A stretch of 64,000 nucleotides of DNA from positions 1 to 64,000 of the forward strand of contig CAIYID010000064.1 of the NCBI GenBank assembly GCA_903926205.1, in the 5' to 3' direction. How positions within the stretch are numbered: position 1 is the stretch's first letter; each line of letters starts with the position of its first letter. Origin of the DNA: an uncultured Bdellovibrionales bacterium (lineage in GTDB: Bacteria > Bdellovibrionota > Bdellovibrionia > Bdellovibrionales > Bdellovibrionaceae). This document shows positions 1 to 9,105 of this stretch, in pieces. Under the pieces are notes generated by a model that saw nothing but the letters and a program-made list of their open reading frames with translations, had not been told where the DNA came from and did not search any database. The position numbers and the translations under genes were made by a program.

Positions 1-438
1 CACTCAGGAAAAAAAATACAGAAATATTTGGGTATTACCATGGCAAAAAGGGCTTAAAGTCATTGGACTGTAGCGGAGAATATGTGTGACTTCGGTAAAC
101 CGCCTCTTTGAACTGAACTGGAGACCTCTACAATTAAATGTCCTTCTTTTTTAAAGACAGCTTTTTCAAGTTTTTGTAGGCGTTCTTCTCATCCGATTTC
201 ACCAAGGACAGCATTTCTAAGTTTTTTATTCAGCCATGTTCACCAAGAGTCCTCTTCTCAACGAAATATCCAGCAATTCAATACTTGATTCGTTATAAAA
301 TAAATCATAAGTGTATTATATACCTATAATATCAGTAAGATATGAAATATATTGATATATATAGATAACCATACATACAATATACTGTAATATATATATT
401 TCCATAATACATCTATTTGGTAATCTATAGAGAACGGA
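1..438. other. Non-coding stretch, very A/T-rich from about 290
   Basis: I see no convincing gene in these 438 bases. Positions 1-290 have ordinary composition and stop codons in all frames. From about 290 to 438 the sequence is almost entirely A and T, with many TATA-like words, and it ends just before the mobA start. This is probably the promoter and operator region of the mobA/mobB pair. The sharp change of composition fits acquired DNA. Individual -10/-35 boxes cannot be chosen because too many sites match. Confidence 0.5.
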
Positions 439-444
439 ATGTGC

Positions 445-954
445 ATGAAAACAAACAAAAAAAATCTGCTTTCACAGCGACAAATCATTGAAAAAAAAAT
501 CAAACCCTGGCTCTCTTTGCGTGCCGAGGCGATACCCCCTGCTGGCTGGATGAAGGCCATTCGAGGTGCGCTTGGTATCAATACACGCCAACTAGCAGAT
601 CTCATTGGTGTGAGCCACTCCGCAATTACTCAGCTTGAGAAACGCGAACCCCAAAAAAAAGTCACCCTGGAAATGATCGAGAAGGTGGCCGAGTCCATGG
701 AGTGCCGATTTATTTATGCCATCGTACCGAAGTCCCCACATAAAAATCTTGAAGAAATTATCGATCAGCGCGCCTTGCTACTCGCCTCCGATCTTTTTCG
801 TGAAGTGGAGCATACGATGCGTCTTGAGGCTCAAGGTACTGCCAAGAATGATAGCAATAAAAGAATTGAGCAGTTTGCTTTTGAACTTAAAGCAAAGATG
901 GACACACGAATTTGGAATAAAAAACAAAAATCAAAAAAGGCAGAGATTCAGTGA
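445..954 (+). CDS. Mobile mystery protein A-like HTH regulator
   Basis: Small basic protein of 169 residues with a Cro/C1-type helix-turn-helix near residues 45-95 (motif words RQLADLIGVSHSAITQLEKRE). The layout and the following Fic-domain gene match the TIGR02612 family ('mobile mystery protein A'), which is usually paired with mystery protein B. It probably binds DNA and may autoregulate the pair. ATG 445 is preferred over ATG 439 because the purine-rich AGAACGG lies seven bases upstream of it. Its TGA stop overlaps the GTG start of the next gene, so the two are translationally coupled. The family assignment is from memory of the motif and pairing; an antitoxin-like role is inference. Confidence 0.75.
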   Translation: MKTNKKNLLSQRQIIEKKIKPWLSLRAEAIPPAGWMKAIRGALGINTRQLADLIGVSHSAITQLEKREPQKKVTLEMIEKVAESMECRFIYAIVPKSPHKNLEEIIDQRALLLASDLFREVEHTMRLEAQGTAKNDSNKRIEQFAFELKAKMDTRIWNKKQKSKKAEIQ

Positions 955-1313
955 GCAAAATTGAATTCACTTATCCTCCAGGCGCAATCCCTCTTGATCC
1001 TAACAAAACACAAGGATTAATCCCAGATTATATTTCCAATCAAGGTGAGTTGAATCTTTTAGAGAAAGATAACATCTTAGATGCCGTTAGTTGGGCTAAT
1101 GGATTGCTTCATGATACAAAATATTGGGTCGAACATAAAATTTATCCCTGGGACGAACTGGCCACGAGATTTCACCATCGACTTGTGGTCATTCATGCTT
1201 TTGCCAACGGAAATAAGAGACATGCAAGGCTGATGACAAATCAAATTTATAGCTCCCTGCTTGCGTTATTTTCTTTTACCCGAAGACTTTCCAGGCTCGC
1301 TCAATTATCCTGA
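951..1313 (+). CDS. Truncated mobile mystery protein B (Fic domain)
   Basis: 120 residues, GTG start overlapping the stop of the upstream HTH gene (GTGA). The N-terminal words PPGAIPLDPNKTQGLIPDYI and the Fic core around residues 75-95 (HAFANGNKRHAR) identify TIGR02613 'mobile mystery protein B'. Fic enzymes transfer AMP or related groups using the His of HxFx(D/E)GNGR. Here the His is kept, the acidic residue is Asn, and the second Gly is Lys. Family members are usually near 190-200 residues. This one loses recognisable similarity soon after LMTNQIY, and its last ~20 residues look like random frame. It is probably a 3'-truncated, decaying gene and unlikely to be an active enzyme. Confidence 0.65.
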   Translation: MSKIEFTYPPGAIPLDPNKTQGLIPDYISNQGELNLLEKDNILDAVSWANGLLHDTKYWVEHKIYPWDELATRFHHRLVVIHAFANGNKRHARLMTNQIYSSLLALFSFTRRLSRLAQLS

Positions 1314-1321
1314 GCACCGAA

Positions 1322-2587
1322 ATGCAAAAAATAAAAAATTGGATTCGCGACATTAACCATCAAAGAATTGATTTCGGTAAAGAACTGATTCTCCGCTTGG
1401 TGACTTTTCTTTTTGACCGCCCGAGAGGGCAGAGTGACCTCAGCGCCACCGGAAGCCCCAGAATTTCGACAAAGCTCGACCCCTCCAAAGTAAAAAAAAT
1501 CCTGATTTTTCACTTTGATGACAAAATTGGCGATATGGTGGTGAATACTATTTTATTTCGTGAGTTAAAGAATCTTTTTCCGCAAAGTGAAACCTTCATT
1601 GTCACAGGCAAAAATTCTGAAAATCTCATTCGCAACCATTCGCAAATTAACAAATGCTATGTCTTTACCAGAGGAGTTTTTCCTACGATTTTATTGGCAC
1701 TTAAGCTTCGAAAAATTGAATTTGACCTCGTCATCGATATGAGAGCTTTCACCGACGCTCGCACAATATTTGTCGTCAATATGATTCACTCTGCCTACGT
1801 CATAGGTTTTAGCAAAAAAAATTATCGTGCTTACAATGAATCCTTCGAGGATTCTTTTGATACCGTTCACTCCCGAGAGCGGGCGCGCATTCTTCTTGAA
1901 CATCTGGGAGCAAAAAATATTGATTTAAAATACAATCTAGAACTAGCGCCAGAGATTTTTCAAAAAGTAAGAACTCTGCTTGAGAACTCCACCGAAAGTC
2001 AGTCCCCCGCCAAACGTCAGTCCCACTCCGAAAGCCACCGCATCATTATCAACGCTTTTTCTGCGGCTCGGTTTAGATCACTCACAGATGAGACTCTGAA
2101 AAAAGTCATTGAACTGACCACGAAACAATTTCCGAATCATCGAATTCATCTTATCGCTCCGCCGGAGCAGCATCTTAGAATTCAAAAATTAGTAAAATCA
2201 TTTTCCAGCTCACAGCGCCAATCATTTTCTGAATCATTGACCGGGTCATCGCCCCAGTTCTCAACGCAATCATTGCCAGGCGAGGGCCTCCAATTTCATG
2301 ATCAAATTTCGACCATTTCAGAAATCTCCGCTTTGATTTCAATGAGCGAACTGGTTATTTCCGTGGACACTTCCATTCTTCATATCGCTTCTGCCTTTAA
2401 TATTCCAGTGATTGGTCTTTATCGCGACGAGGGCGATCAACCTGAGAAAAACTCTATCAAATGGGCCCCGGTCTCAACTCAAAGCTTTGTGATTAAAGGC
2501 TATGGAAAAACCGATGGCTACCTTGATGTGAATACTTTTTCAATGGAAGAACTAACTTCAGCACTCAAGCAACTGAGGTTGGGGTAG
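1322..2587 (+). CDS. Glycosyltransferase family 9 (heptosyltransferase-like)
   Basis: 421 residues. The N-terminal Rossmann half has KKILIFHFDDKIGDMVVNT at about 58-76, the usual GT9 start (ADP-heptose:LPS heptosyltransferase type). The C-terminal half has the nucleotide-sugar site region ISVDTSILHIASAFNIPVIGLY near 345-366. It probably adds a sugar to LPS core at the inner face of the cytoplasmic membrane; donor and acceptor cannot be told from sequence. Three Ser/Gln-rich low-complexity stretches (about 36-54, 218-235, 295-325) interrupt the fold and contain similar words (RQSHSES, RQSFSES). The 3' end overlaps the convergent ABC transporter gene by 23 bases. Confidence 0.8.
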   Translation: MQKIKNWIRDINHQRIDFGKELILRLVTFLFDRPRGQSDLSATGSPRISTKLDPSKVKKILIFHFDDKIGDMVVNTILFRELKNLFPQSETFIVTGKNSENLIRNHSQINKCYVFTRGVFPTILLALKLRKIEFDLVIDMRAFTDARTIFVVNMIHSAYVIGFSKKNYRAYNESFEDSFDTVHSRERARILLEHLGAKNIDLKYNLELAPEIFQKVRTLLENSTESQSPAKRQSHSESHRIIINAFSAARFRSLTDETLKKVIELTTKQFPNHRIHLIAPPEQHLRIQKLVKSFSSSQRQSFSESLTGSSPQFSTQSLPGEGLQFHDQISTISEISALISMSELVISVDTSILHIASAFNIPVIGLYRDEGDQPEKNSIKWAPVSTQSFVIKGYGKTDGYLDVNTFSMEELTSALKQLRLG

Positions 2588-4349
2588 GGTCCGCGCCGGA
2601 ATTCTGAAGCTGATAAAAACGGAAATACTCTTTCTGAGCCTTGAGTAATTCCTGATGAGTGCCGACTTCAATAATACGACCACTCTTCATTACATAAATG
2701 CGACCGACCGCTTGAATGGTCGACAGTCGATGAGCCACCACAAAAGTTGTTCGACCTTTCATCAGCGCCTCTAAACCCCGCTGCACATCGGCCTCGCTCG
2801 AAGAATCCAAAGCGCTGGTTGCCTCATCCAAAATCAAAATCGGCGCATTCTTAAACAAAGCCCGCGCAATACTGATTCTTTGTTTTTCGCCACCGCTCAG
2901 TAAGCCGCCTCGGTCTCCAACCACTGTCTGAAAATCATTCGGCATTTTGGAAATAAAATCATAAGCATTGGCGGACTTGGCAATTTCTACGACCTCAGTA
3001 TCTGAACGCTCTGAGCTTCCAGCTAAAATATTATTTTGAATGGTGTCGTTAAATAAAAAGACATCCTGGGAAACCAAGGCCATGTGATTGCGCAAACTTT
3101 TTAGCTCAAATTTTTCCAGAGAAACGTTATCCACCAAAATTTCCCCGCTGGTGGGCTCAAAAAATCTCAGCAGCAAATTTAAAATCGAAGATTTTCCGCT
3201 TCCGCTTTCACCCACCAAAGCCACAGTGTCTCCGCGATGGACTTCAAACGACACTTGTTCAAGAACATTGTTCCCGCCCAAAGTCAGCGACACGTTTTTG
3301 AAACTAATTTTCTCCCAATTTTCAGGAAAAAGACGACCCAGCTCACCCGTAGCGACCTCGTGCGGAGCTTCCACGATTTGGTAAATTCGTCCCGCCGCCA
3401 CCAACACTTCTTGAATGCGCACATAAGTTTCTTGTGCTCGCTTCAATGATGGATTCAACATCAACAAAGAAGTCGTGTAAGCCATGAAAGAGCCCGTCGT
3501 GGCCTTTCCTAGCGCCACTTCCTTAGTAATATAAAAAAGCACAATCATAAAAATGGAAGTCGCAATCATCTCGGTCAGTGGACCAGCCAATTCTGTCCGC
3601 GAGTGAACCATTTTTCGAGTGTCCGTGTAGGACGTTCCCACATCACGAAATTTTTTCTCGATGATCGGTGCTAAATTAAAAGCCTGAATGATTCGCACTC
3701 CATCCAAAGTTTCTTTGATGATACCCGCCATTTTCTCTAAATATTGAAAACCCATGGGCGTGTATTTTCGAATACTTCTGGAGATGTTTTTTAAAAGAAT
3801 CGCAATGAAGGGAAGCGAAGAAAACGCAAAAAGAGTGAGCTTCCAATCCAAGTAAATTAAATTTCCGAGCAACAAAACAAACAAAACTGGATGTAAAAAA
3901 ATATCTGCCACCATCCGCAGTCCATCCTGAATGGTACGCACATCACTCAAAGTGCGACTGATCAAACCGCCAGGCCCCGTGGTATATGAATTGTGAAACG
4001 ACAAACTTAGTTGGCTAAACTTATATTGAAGTTTATTTCTTAAACTTTGACCGACGAGCTCTGTGATATAATTCATCAAATAAAGGTGAAAATACTTGCA
4101 CACATTTGAAACCAAAGCCAAAGCCAACGCGATCCCAATGGTTCCCTTGATTTTTTCTGTGTCCCCTTGACCTAAAAAATCCGTCAAATCTTTTAGCAGC
4201 AGAGCCAAGCGACTGTAAGCTCCTGCGTAGATCACCCCAGTAATGGCAACAATAGCGATCAGTCGACGGTGTCCCGTCACTTCGCCAATTAGTTTCTTTA
4301 ACTCCGCATTTAATTTGAACCTTGCCATAAGGTCGGCATCTTTACGCAT
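2565..4349 (-). CDS. MsbA-like lipid ABC exporter (fused permease-ATPase)
   Basis: About 594 residues in the half-transporter layout: six membrane segments in the first ~330 residues, then an ATPase domain with Walker A GESGSGKSS, signature LSGGEKQR, Walker B ILILDEATSALD and H-loop VVAHRLSTI. This is the MsbA/lipid A flippase group: it would act as a homodimer and move lipid A-core or another lipid across the inner membrane using ATP. The neighbouring glycosyltransferases fit envelope assembly. The start is uncertain: TTG 4367, ATG 4349 and ATG 4328 are in frame and none has a good Shine-Dalgarno sequence. Substrate is inferred from family only. Confidence 0.85.
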   Translation of the reverse strand: MRKDADLMARFKLNAELKKLIGEVTGHRRLIAIVAITGVIYAGAYSRLALLLKDLTDFLGQGDTEKIKGTIGIALALALVSNVCKYFHLYLMNYITELVGQSLRNKLQYKFSQLSLSFHNSYTTGPGGLISRTLSDVRTIQDGLRMVADIFLHPVLFVLLLGNLIYLDWKLTLFAFSSLPFIAILLKNISRSIRKYTPMGFQYLEKMAGIIKETLDGVRIIQAFNLAPIIEKKFRDVGTSYTDTRKMVHSRTELAGPLTEMIATSIFMIVLFYITKEVALGKATTGSFMAYTTSLLMLNPSLKRAQETYVRIQEVLVAAGRIYQIVEAPHEVATGELGRLFPENWEKISFKNVSLTLGGNNVLEQVSFEVHRGDTVALVGESGSGKSSILNLLLRFFEPTSGEILVDNVSLEKFELKSLRNHMALVSQDVFLFNDTIQNNILAGSSERSDTEVVEIAKSANAYDFISKMPNDFQTVVGDRGGLLSGGEKQRISIARALFKNAPILILDEATSALDSSSEADVQRGLEALMKGRTTFVVAHRLSTIQAVGRIYVMKSGRIIEVGTHQELLKAQKEYFRFYQLQNSGADPTPTSVA

Positions 4350-4492
4350 TTTGAGAGTTTTTTGCAAGCCTTTGGCAAGCCCAGAGCAAGCCTCTGGCTA
4401 TCGAACTCCTTGTTCATGTCTAATGACGCAATCTTACAAAAAAAATGGTCGCTTGCCAGAAGCGCTCTTGCTTCAACTCCCGATTTAAGAAT

Positions 4493-5524
4493 ATGTTGGC
4501 GCCACAAATGAAACAGCGCCTAAAATCCACCTTTTCTTCGCTCCTCAAATTTCTGTTTTCCGCCCTGATTATTTATTGGCTGGTCACCACAGGGAAACTT
4601 GATTTTTCAGCCATGCAACAACTCCTTTCTTTTCAGACTTTAGCCGTTTGTGTCTTATTGATGGCTGGCAACTTTTTATTTGGAAACGAGCGCTGGAGTC
4701 TCCTTCTTAAATCGCAAAATATTTTTCTCTCTCGCTTCGAAGTTTGGCGCCTCACCTTGATCGGTGTTTTCTTCAACTTCGTCGTTCCCGGCGGCGTCGG
4801 CGGTGACGTCATCAAGGGTTATTATATCGCTCAAGCCAATCCTACCCACCGTTTAGCCTCTGTCCTTACCGTCGCTATGGATCGATTGATTGGCCTTTTT
4901 ACCATGGTCTTCATGGCCGTCGCGGTAATGATCTGGGATTGGGAGCTCGTCACTCAGCATAATGAACTCCAATTTATTTTCTATTTTCTACTCATGATCA
5001 CCGCGGGATTTTCGTTTTTTTGGCTCATTATTTTTTCCCGCAGAATTTCTGGACATTCTTGGCTCGAAAAAAATCTTGAAAAATTACCCAAAGGCCACCA
5101 TCTCGTGCACTTACTTCAAACATTTTCTTCCTACGCCAAAAGAAAAGATCTCTTTTTTAAGAGCCTCGCCCTGAGTTTAGTGGCACAAATTTTTTCCGTG
5201 GCACTCTTTGCTTACCTTGGTCATATTTTGGGATTCAGTGAAATCTCTATTCGTACTTATTTTTTCGTCGTACCCATTGGCTTTATGGTGACCGCCGTTC
5301 CTGTTTCTCCGGCCGGAGTCGGCGTGGGACAAGCGGCTTTTTATTATTTATTTAATCTCGTCACTGGACACGAAAGTTCTGTTGGAACTTCCACCATCAC
5401 TGCAACACAAATTTTGCAATTTGCTTTCGGCCTTATTGGAGCTTGGTGCTACATCACCTTAAAAAAGAAAAATCCCGAAATGATGACCGCGCGTGCGGTT
5501 CAGGAGCCAACGGTTCAAAAATAA
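4493..5524 (+). CDS. Lysylphosphatidylglycerol synthase TM-region family protein (flippase-like)
   Basis: About 343 residues from ATG 4493 (ATG 4508 is an alternative; the longer frame back to 4445 has a non-hydrophobic, unlikely N-terminus). The protein has about seven to eight hydrophobic segments and the family signature FNFVVPGGVGGDVIKGYY, plus the later AVPVSPAGVGVGQAAFYYLF. This is the PF03706/COG0392 membrane family, which includes the flippase half of MprF and many stand-alone proteins beside glycosyltransferases. It lies between a lipid exporter and a GT2 gene, so a role in moving or modifying a lipid-linked sugar is plausible but not shown. Confidence 0.75.
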   Translation: MLAPQMKQRLKSTFSSLLKFLFSALIIYWLVTTGKLDFSAMQQLLSFQTLAVCVLLMAGNFLFGNERWSLLLKSQNIFLSRFEVWRLTLIGVFFNFVVPGGVGGDVIKGYYIAQANPTHRLASVLTVAMDRLIGLFTMVFMAVAVMIWDWELVTQHNELQFIFYFLLMITAGFSFFWLIIFSRRISGHSWLEKNLEKLPKGHHLVHLLQTFSSYAKRKDLFFKSLALSLVAQIFSVALFAYLGHILGFSEISIRTYFFVVPIGFMVTAVPVSPAGVGVGQAAFYYLFNLVTGHESSVGTSTITATQILQFAFGLIGAWCYITLKKKNPEMMTARAVQEPTVQK

Positions 5525-5529
5525 ACATC

Positions 5530-6327
5530 CTAACAGTATCGATCTCGAATCTTTTTCATATCCAAAAGCACCCGGAAAATTTCTTTGAAAATTTTCACTT
5601 TAGAGCCCGGAACATCATGCCATTGGTTCACCGGAAACTCGACCACCTGCTTTTCACCAATGCGTAATAAAATTTCTAAATCAAAAATCCAACGACTGAT
5701 AAACTCTTCCTGAAATATTTTTTCTAAAATGCTTCGATGAAAGAGCTTTGCTCCACATTGACTATCATAACTCCGCACCTTCAACATCAGCGCCGCCAGT
5801 GTTGCAAAAGCCCGCCCTAAATAATGGCGCAGAACTGATCGCTCAATCTCGGCGCCCAACCGTAAAACTCGCGAGCCAAAAATCGCCTGCGCCTGCGGAG
5901 CAAAATCCCTCTGAAAACGCAAAAAAAGCTCCACTTCGCCAAGCGGAGTTGCCAGATCGGCATCCCAAAAGCCCACCCACTCAATCTCCTTTGGCATTCC
6001 CTTTTTTAGCAAATCCAGCGCGGCGGCACGAATGATTCCGGCTTTGCCCAAATTTGTTTCTGATCGAAATACTGTGACCAAGGGATGACCCTCAAAATAT
6101 TTTCGCAAAAGATCACTTGTACCATCCTTGGAGCCATCATCAGCAAAACAGATGTAATTTCCCGCTGACACAAAGGCATGAAACTGCTCCGGCGAAATAC
6201 GACTGGCCTCGTTATAACAAGGCACTATAAGTAAGGCGCGCGGCACGCGTAAAGTTTGAAAATCTATTATTGCTGAGCCCATATGCAACTTCATCCTGCC
6301 TCGAAGTGCCAAAAAAGGCAATTTCAT
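5530..6327 (-). CDS. Glycosyltransferase family 2, dolichyl-phosphate-glucosyltransferase-like
   Basis: 265 residues with a GT-A fold: PCYNE at 36-40, DDGSKDGT at 63-70, and the metal-binding DADLATP at 122-128, followed by SQCGAKLF near 189-196 and a conserved RWIFDLEILLR segment. It resembles enzymes that transfer a sugar from a nucleotide donor to a polyprenyl phosphate. No C-terminal membrane segment is seen, so it is probably peripheral. It converges on the upstream flippase-like gene with only a few bases between stops, and the pair may serve one lipid-linked sugar pathway. The ATG at 6327 has AAGGG a few bases upstream. Confidence 0.8.
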   Translation of the reverse strand: MKLPFLALRGRMKLHMGSAIIDFQTLRVPRALLIVPCYNEASRISPEQFHAFVSAGNYICFADDGSKDGTSDLLRKYFEGHPLVTVFRSETNLGKAGIIRAAALDLLKKGMPKEIEWVGFWDADLATPLGEVELFLRFQRDFAPQAQAIFGSRVLRLGAEIERSVLRHYLGRAFATLAALMLKVRSYDSQCGAKLFHRSILEKIFQEEFISRWIFDLEILLRIGEKQVVEFPVNQWHDVPGSKVKIFKEIFRVLLDMKKIRDRYC

Positions 6328-6409
6328 TGCCCTTGAATTCTAAATTTCGTTAGAATCATCCGAATTCATAGCAGACCGCAAAATTCTGACAAAAAAACAG
6401 GAGTAAATC

Positions 6410-6937
6410 ATGACCTTGCTATTGAAACAGCTTTTTGCCTTTCTCAAGTTACTCAACAGCGACACTGGCACAAACCAATTGGCCACAGGCCTTTCCTTGG
6501 GTCTTGTTCTTGGATTTTCGCCCTTTCTCTCCTTGCAGACCTTTCTGATCCTTATTCTCTGTTTTTTCTTTCGAGTGCAATTGGGAGCCGCCTTTCTTTC
6601 GGCGTTCTTCTTTAAATTTGTCGCTTTTCTTTTTGATCCGATCACTGACAGTCTGGGCCGCGCAGTTTTAGAAAACGCCGGACTTCGTCCACTTTTTGTG
6701 AGCCTCTACAATATGCCGCTAGTTCCACTGACTCGATTCAATAATTCCATTATCATGGGCTCAGGTCTAGTTGGTTTGATTTTAGCACTGCCTATGTTTT
6801 TCATTTTTAAAAATTTAATTGTGAAATACCGACTTCACATCCTCGAGCGTATCAAAGGGACTAAATGGTGGAAAGCCATGCAGGCCACTTCGCTCTTCAA
6901 ATGGTACAACACTTACGACAAACTTTACGGGGCATAA
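6410..6937 (+). CDS. TIGR03546 family membrane protein
   Basis: 175 residues with three to four hydrophobic segments; GLSLGLVLGFSPFLSLQTF near residues 28-46 resembles the DUF2062-type motif. Together with the next gene it matches the TIGR03546/TIGR03545 pair, uncharacterised proteins that travel together. AGGAG lies eight bases upstream of the ATG. One base separates its stop from the next start, so the two are almost certainly co-translated. Function is unknown; the pairing suggests a membrane component acting with the large TIGR03545 protein. Confidence 0.75.
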   Translation: MTLLLKQLFAFLKLLNSDTGTNQLATGLSLGLVLGFSPFLSLQTFLILILCFFFRVQLGAAFLSAFFFKFVAFLFDPITDSLGRAVLENAGLRPLFVSLYNMPLVPLTRFNNSIIMGSGLVGLILALPMFFIFKNLIVKYRLHILERIKGTKWWKAMQATSLFKWYNTYDKLYGA

Positions 6938-6938
6938 C

Positions 6939-8993
6939 ATGAGCGACACAACTTCAAACAACTCAAATTCTGACAAAGCTAATTCCGCCAGCACAAAATC
7001 AACAGAGAAAAATTCTTCTGAAACAATCTCTACAAAGTCGAAATTAAAAAAATCGACAAAGAACAAAGGTCCTGTTCGTACCGAGGCCGTCATTCCTTTT
7101 CTTATTGTAGCGATTTTGACTTATGGATATTTTGCGTTTTTCTTCGACATGAATCTCCGCTCCGCCTTGGAATTTATCGGCTACGAAGTGATCGGAGCCG
7201 AAGTCGATATTGCTAAAATCGAAACCAGCTTTTTGCACGGAAGTTTTCGCATGCAAGGAGTGGAGATCACCAATCCCGACAAACCCAACATGGACATGGT
7301 AAAAATCGGTGATATTCGTTTTGCACTTTTGTGGGACGGTCTTTTAAGAGCTCGCTTCGTCGTCGATGAAATGGCCGTGGAAAAAATCGAAATCAGCGTT
7401 CCAAGAACTCACGCAGGAAAAGTAAAACCTCCTCCTCCGCCTCCCGCTCCACTAAAACCGGGCGAACAGTCGGCCCTTGAAAAAGAGGCTCTGAAGGCGG
7501 GTAAACAAGCAATGGATGTCACAAAAAACAAATTTCAGGGTAATGTGCTCGGCGATATTGCGGCCGTCTTAGGCGGCGGCGCGGGCGCGAATTCTGGCGA
7601 CGATCAATTAAAAAACATCGAGCAAAATCTTCCCTCGAAACAAAAACTCGATGCTTTTTCCAAGGAGCTAACAGAGAAACAAAAAAAGTGGGAAGAAAAG
7701 CTAAAAACTTTACCGCAGAGCAAAGAGATCGAAGCCCTGGGCCAAAGAATCTCCACCGTGAAAACAAATAATTTTAAATCTCCGCAAGAAGTGGTCGAAA
7801 GCCTTCAAAAAATCAGTGAAATCCTCAAAGAGGCTGACAGCAAATACAAAACGGTTTCCTCTGTGGCGACCGAGCTTAACTCTGATATTAACTCCGCCAA
7901 CTCTCAATTCAAAGAAATCAACGAACTGGTGAATAAAGACATTGCCAATCTTCAGTCTCATTTTCACATTCCCAATATCGATGGAAAAAGTCTGAGTGCC
8001 AGTATTTTGCAACAATACCTGGCTCCTTATTTAGCCAAAGTGAATCACTACAAATCCTTGGCCAACAAGTATGTGCCACCAAACATGATGAAAAAAGGCG
8101 AAAAAGAGCCCGACGTTTCGATGAAGCCTCATCCCCGCGCCAAGGGTGTGACCTATGAGTTTGGGCGGCAAAACTCTTACCCGCTTTTTTGGATCAAAAA
8201 AATCAGTGTCAGCTCCAAAGCGGTGCCTTCAAATAAAATGTTGGGCGACTTGAGCGGTCAGATCACCGATGTGACTTCCAATCAACTTCTCACTGGTCAT
8301 CCGACCGTGGGAACTCTGCAAGGGAATTTTCCAGGTATGAATGTGAGTGGCGTGAAAGGTCGTTTTTCCTTTGATAATCGGCACGTCGATGCAGTGACTG
8401 ATTTTGATTTTTCTGTCGACAGTTACCCCATTGATGGACGTGATGTGATGAATTCCCCAGACGCGAAAATTGCGTTCAAAACGGCCACCGGAACTCTAAA
8501 AACTCACGGAGACCTCACGGGGCTCACGCAAATTGATTTTTCTTTGAGTAACCAAGTAAGCAAAATTGACTATGATATTTCCGCGCCAAACGCCCTCCTC
8601 AACGATATTTTAAAAAATGTTTTTGCCGGAATTCCCGTGGTCGACATTCAAGCTAAAGGCAAAGGCGATTTGCCGGATGTCGCTTTGGACGTTAACTCCA
8701 ATATCGGCCCTGAGCTCCAAAAAGGCTTCGAAAAGCAAATCAGCCACAAAATTGAAGAGGCCAAAGCAAAATTGCAGGCCGCCATCAATCAAGCCATTGG
8801 CGGAGAACGTTCCAAGGTTGAAGCTCAATTGAGTCAGGCGAAGGGCCAAGTCGATGGCCAAGTGAAAAAAATTGAAGAGGCCTTGAACACTCAAAAAGCC
8901 AAAGCCGAAAAGCAATCGAGCCAAGCCCAAAAAGGCAGCCAAGGTGACGTTCAAAAGAAATTGGACGATCTCAAAAAGTCTTTGGGGTTTTAG
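6939..8993 (+). CDS. TIGR03545 family protein, large membrane-anchored coiled-coil protein
   Basis: 684 residues. A Ser/Thr/Lys-rich cytoplasmic N-terminus (1-45) is followed by one membrane segment near 50-70 and then a large, probably periplasmic, part. The first part after the membrane (GAEVDIAKIETSFLHGSFRM, about 85-105) resembles AsmA/DUF748-like beta domains. A proline run follows (PPPPPPAP near 165), then a long Lys/Glu/Gln-rich coiled coil (about 210-330), a beta-rich segment (about 395-560), and a second helical Lys/Gln-rich tail. It belongs to TIGR03545 and is coupled to the TIGR03546 gene. AsmA-like proteins often act in lipid traffic between membranes; that role here is inference. 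Confidence 0.7.
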   Translation: MSDTTSNNSNSDKANSASTKSTEKNSSETISTKSKLKKSTKNKGPVRTEAVIPFLIVAILTYGYFAFFFDMNLRSALEFIGYEVIGAEVDIAKIETSFLHGSFRMQGVEITNPDKPNMDMVKIGDIRFALLWDGLLRARFVVDEMAVEKIEISVPRTHAGKVKPPPPPPAPLKPGEQSALEKEALKAGKQAMDVTKNKFQGNVLGDIAAVLGGGAGANSGDDQLKNIEQNLPSKQKLDAFSKELTEKQKKWEEKLKTLPQSKEIEALGQRISTVKTNNFKSPQEVVESLQKISEILKEADSKYKTVSSVATELNSDINSANSQFKEINELVNKDIANLQSHFHIPNIDGKSLSASILQQYLAPYLAKVNHYKSLANKYVPPNMMKKGEKEPDVSMKPHPRAKGVTYEFGRQNSYPLFWIKKISVSSKAVPSNKMLGDLSGQITDVTSNQLLTGHPTVGTLQGNFPGMNVSGVKGRFSFDNRHVDAVTDFDFSVDSYPIDGRDVMNSPDAKIAFKTATGTLKTHGDLTGLTQIDFSLSNQVSKIDYDISAPNALLNDILKNVFAGIPVVDIQAKGKGDLPDVALDVNSNIGPELQKGFEKQISHKIEEAKAKLQAAINQAIGGERSKVEAQLSQAKGQVDGQVKKIEEALNTQKAKAEKQSSQAQKGSQGDVQKKLDDLKKSLGF

Positions 8994-9105
8994 ACGAAGC
9001 TATTATTCACAACATTCGCGCAAGCCCCCGCTACATTCGCGCAAGTTCTCGCCTCACTTGTGCCGTGCAATCACTCATCTCTCTGATTATCCTTACAGAT
9101 CCAAC

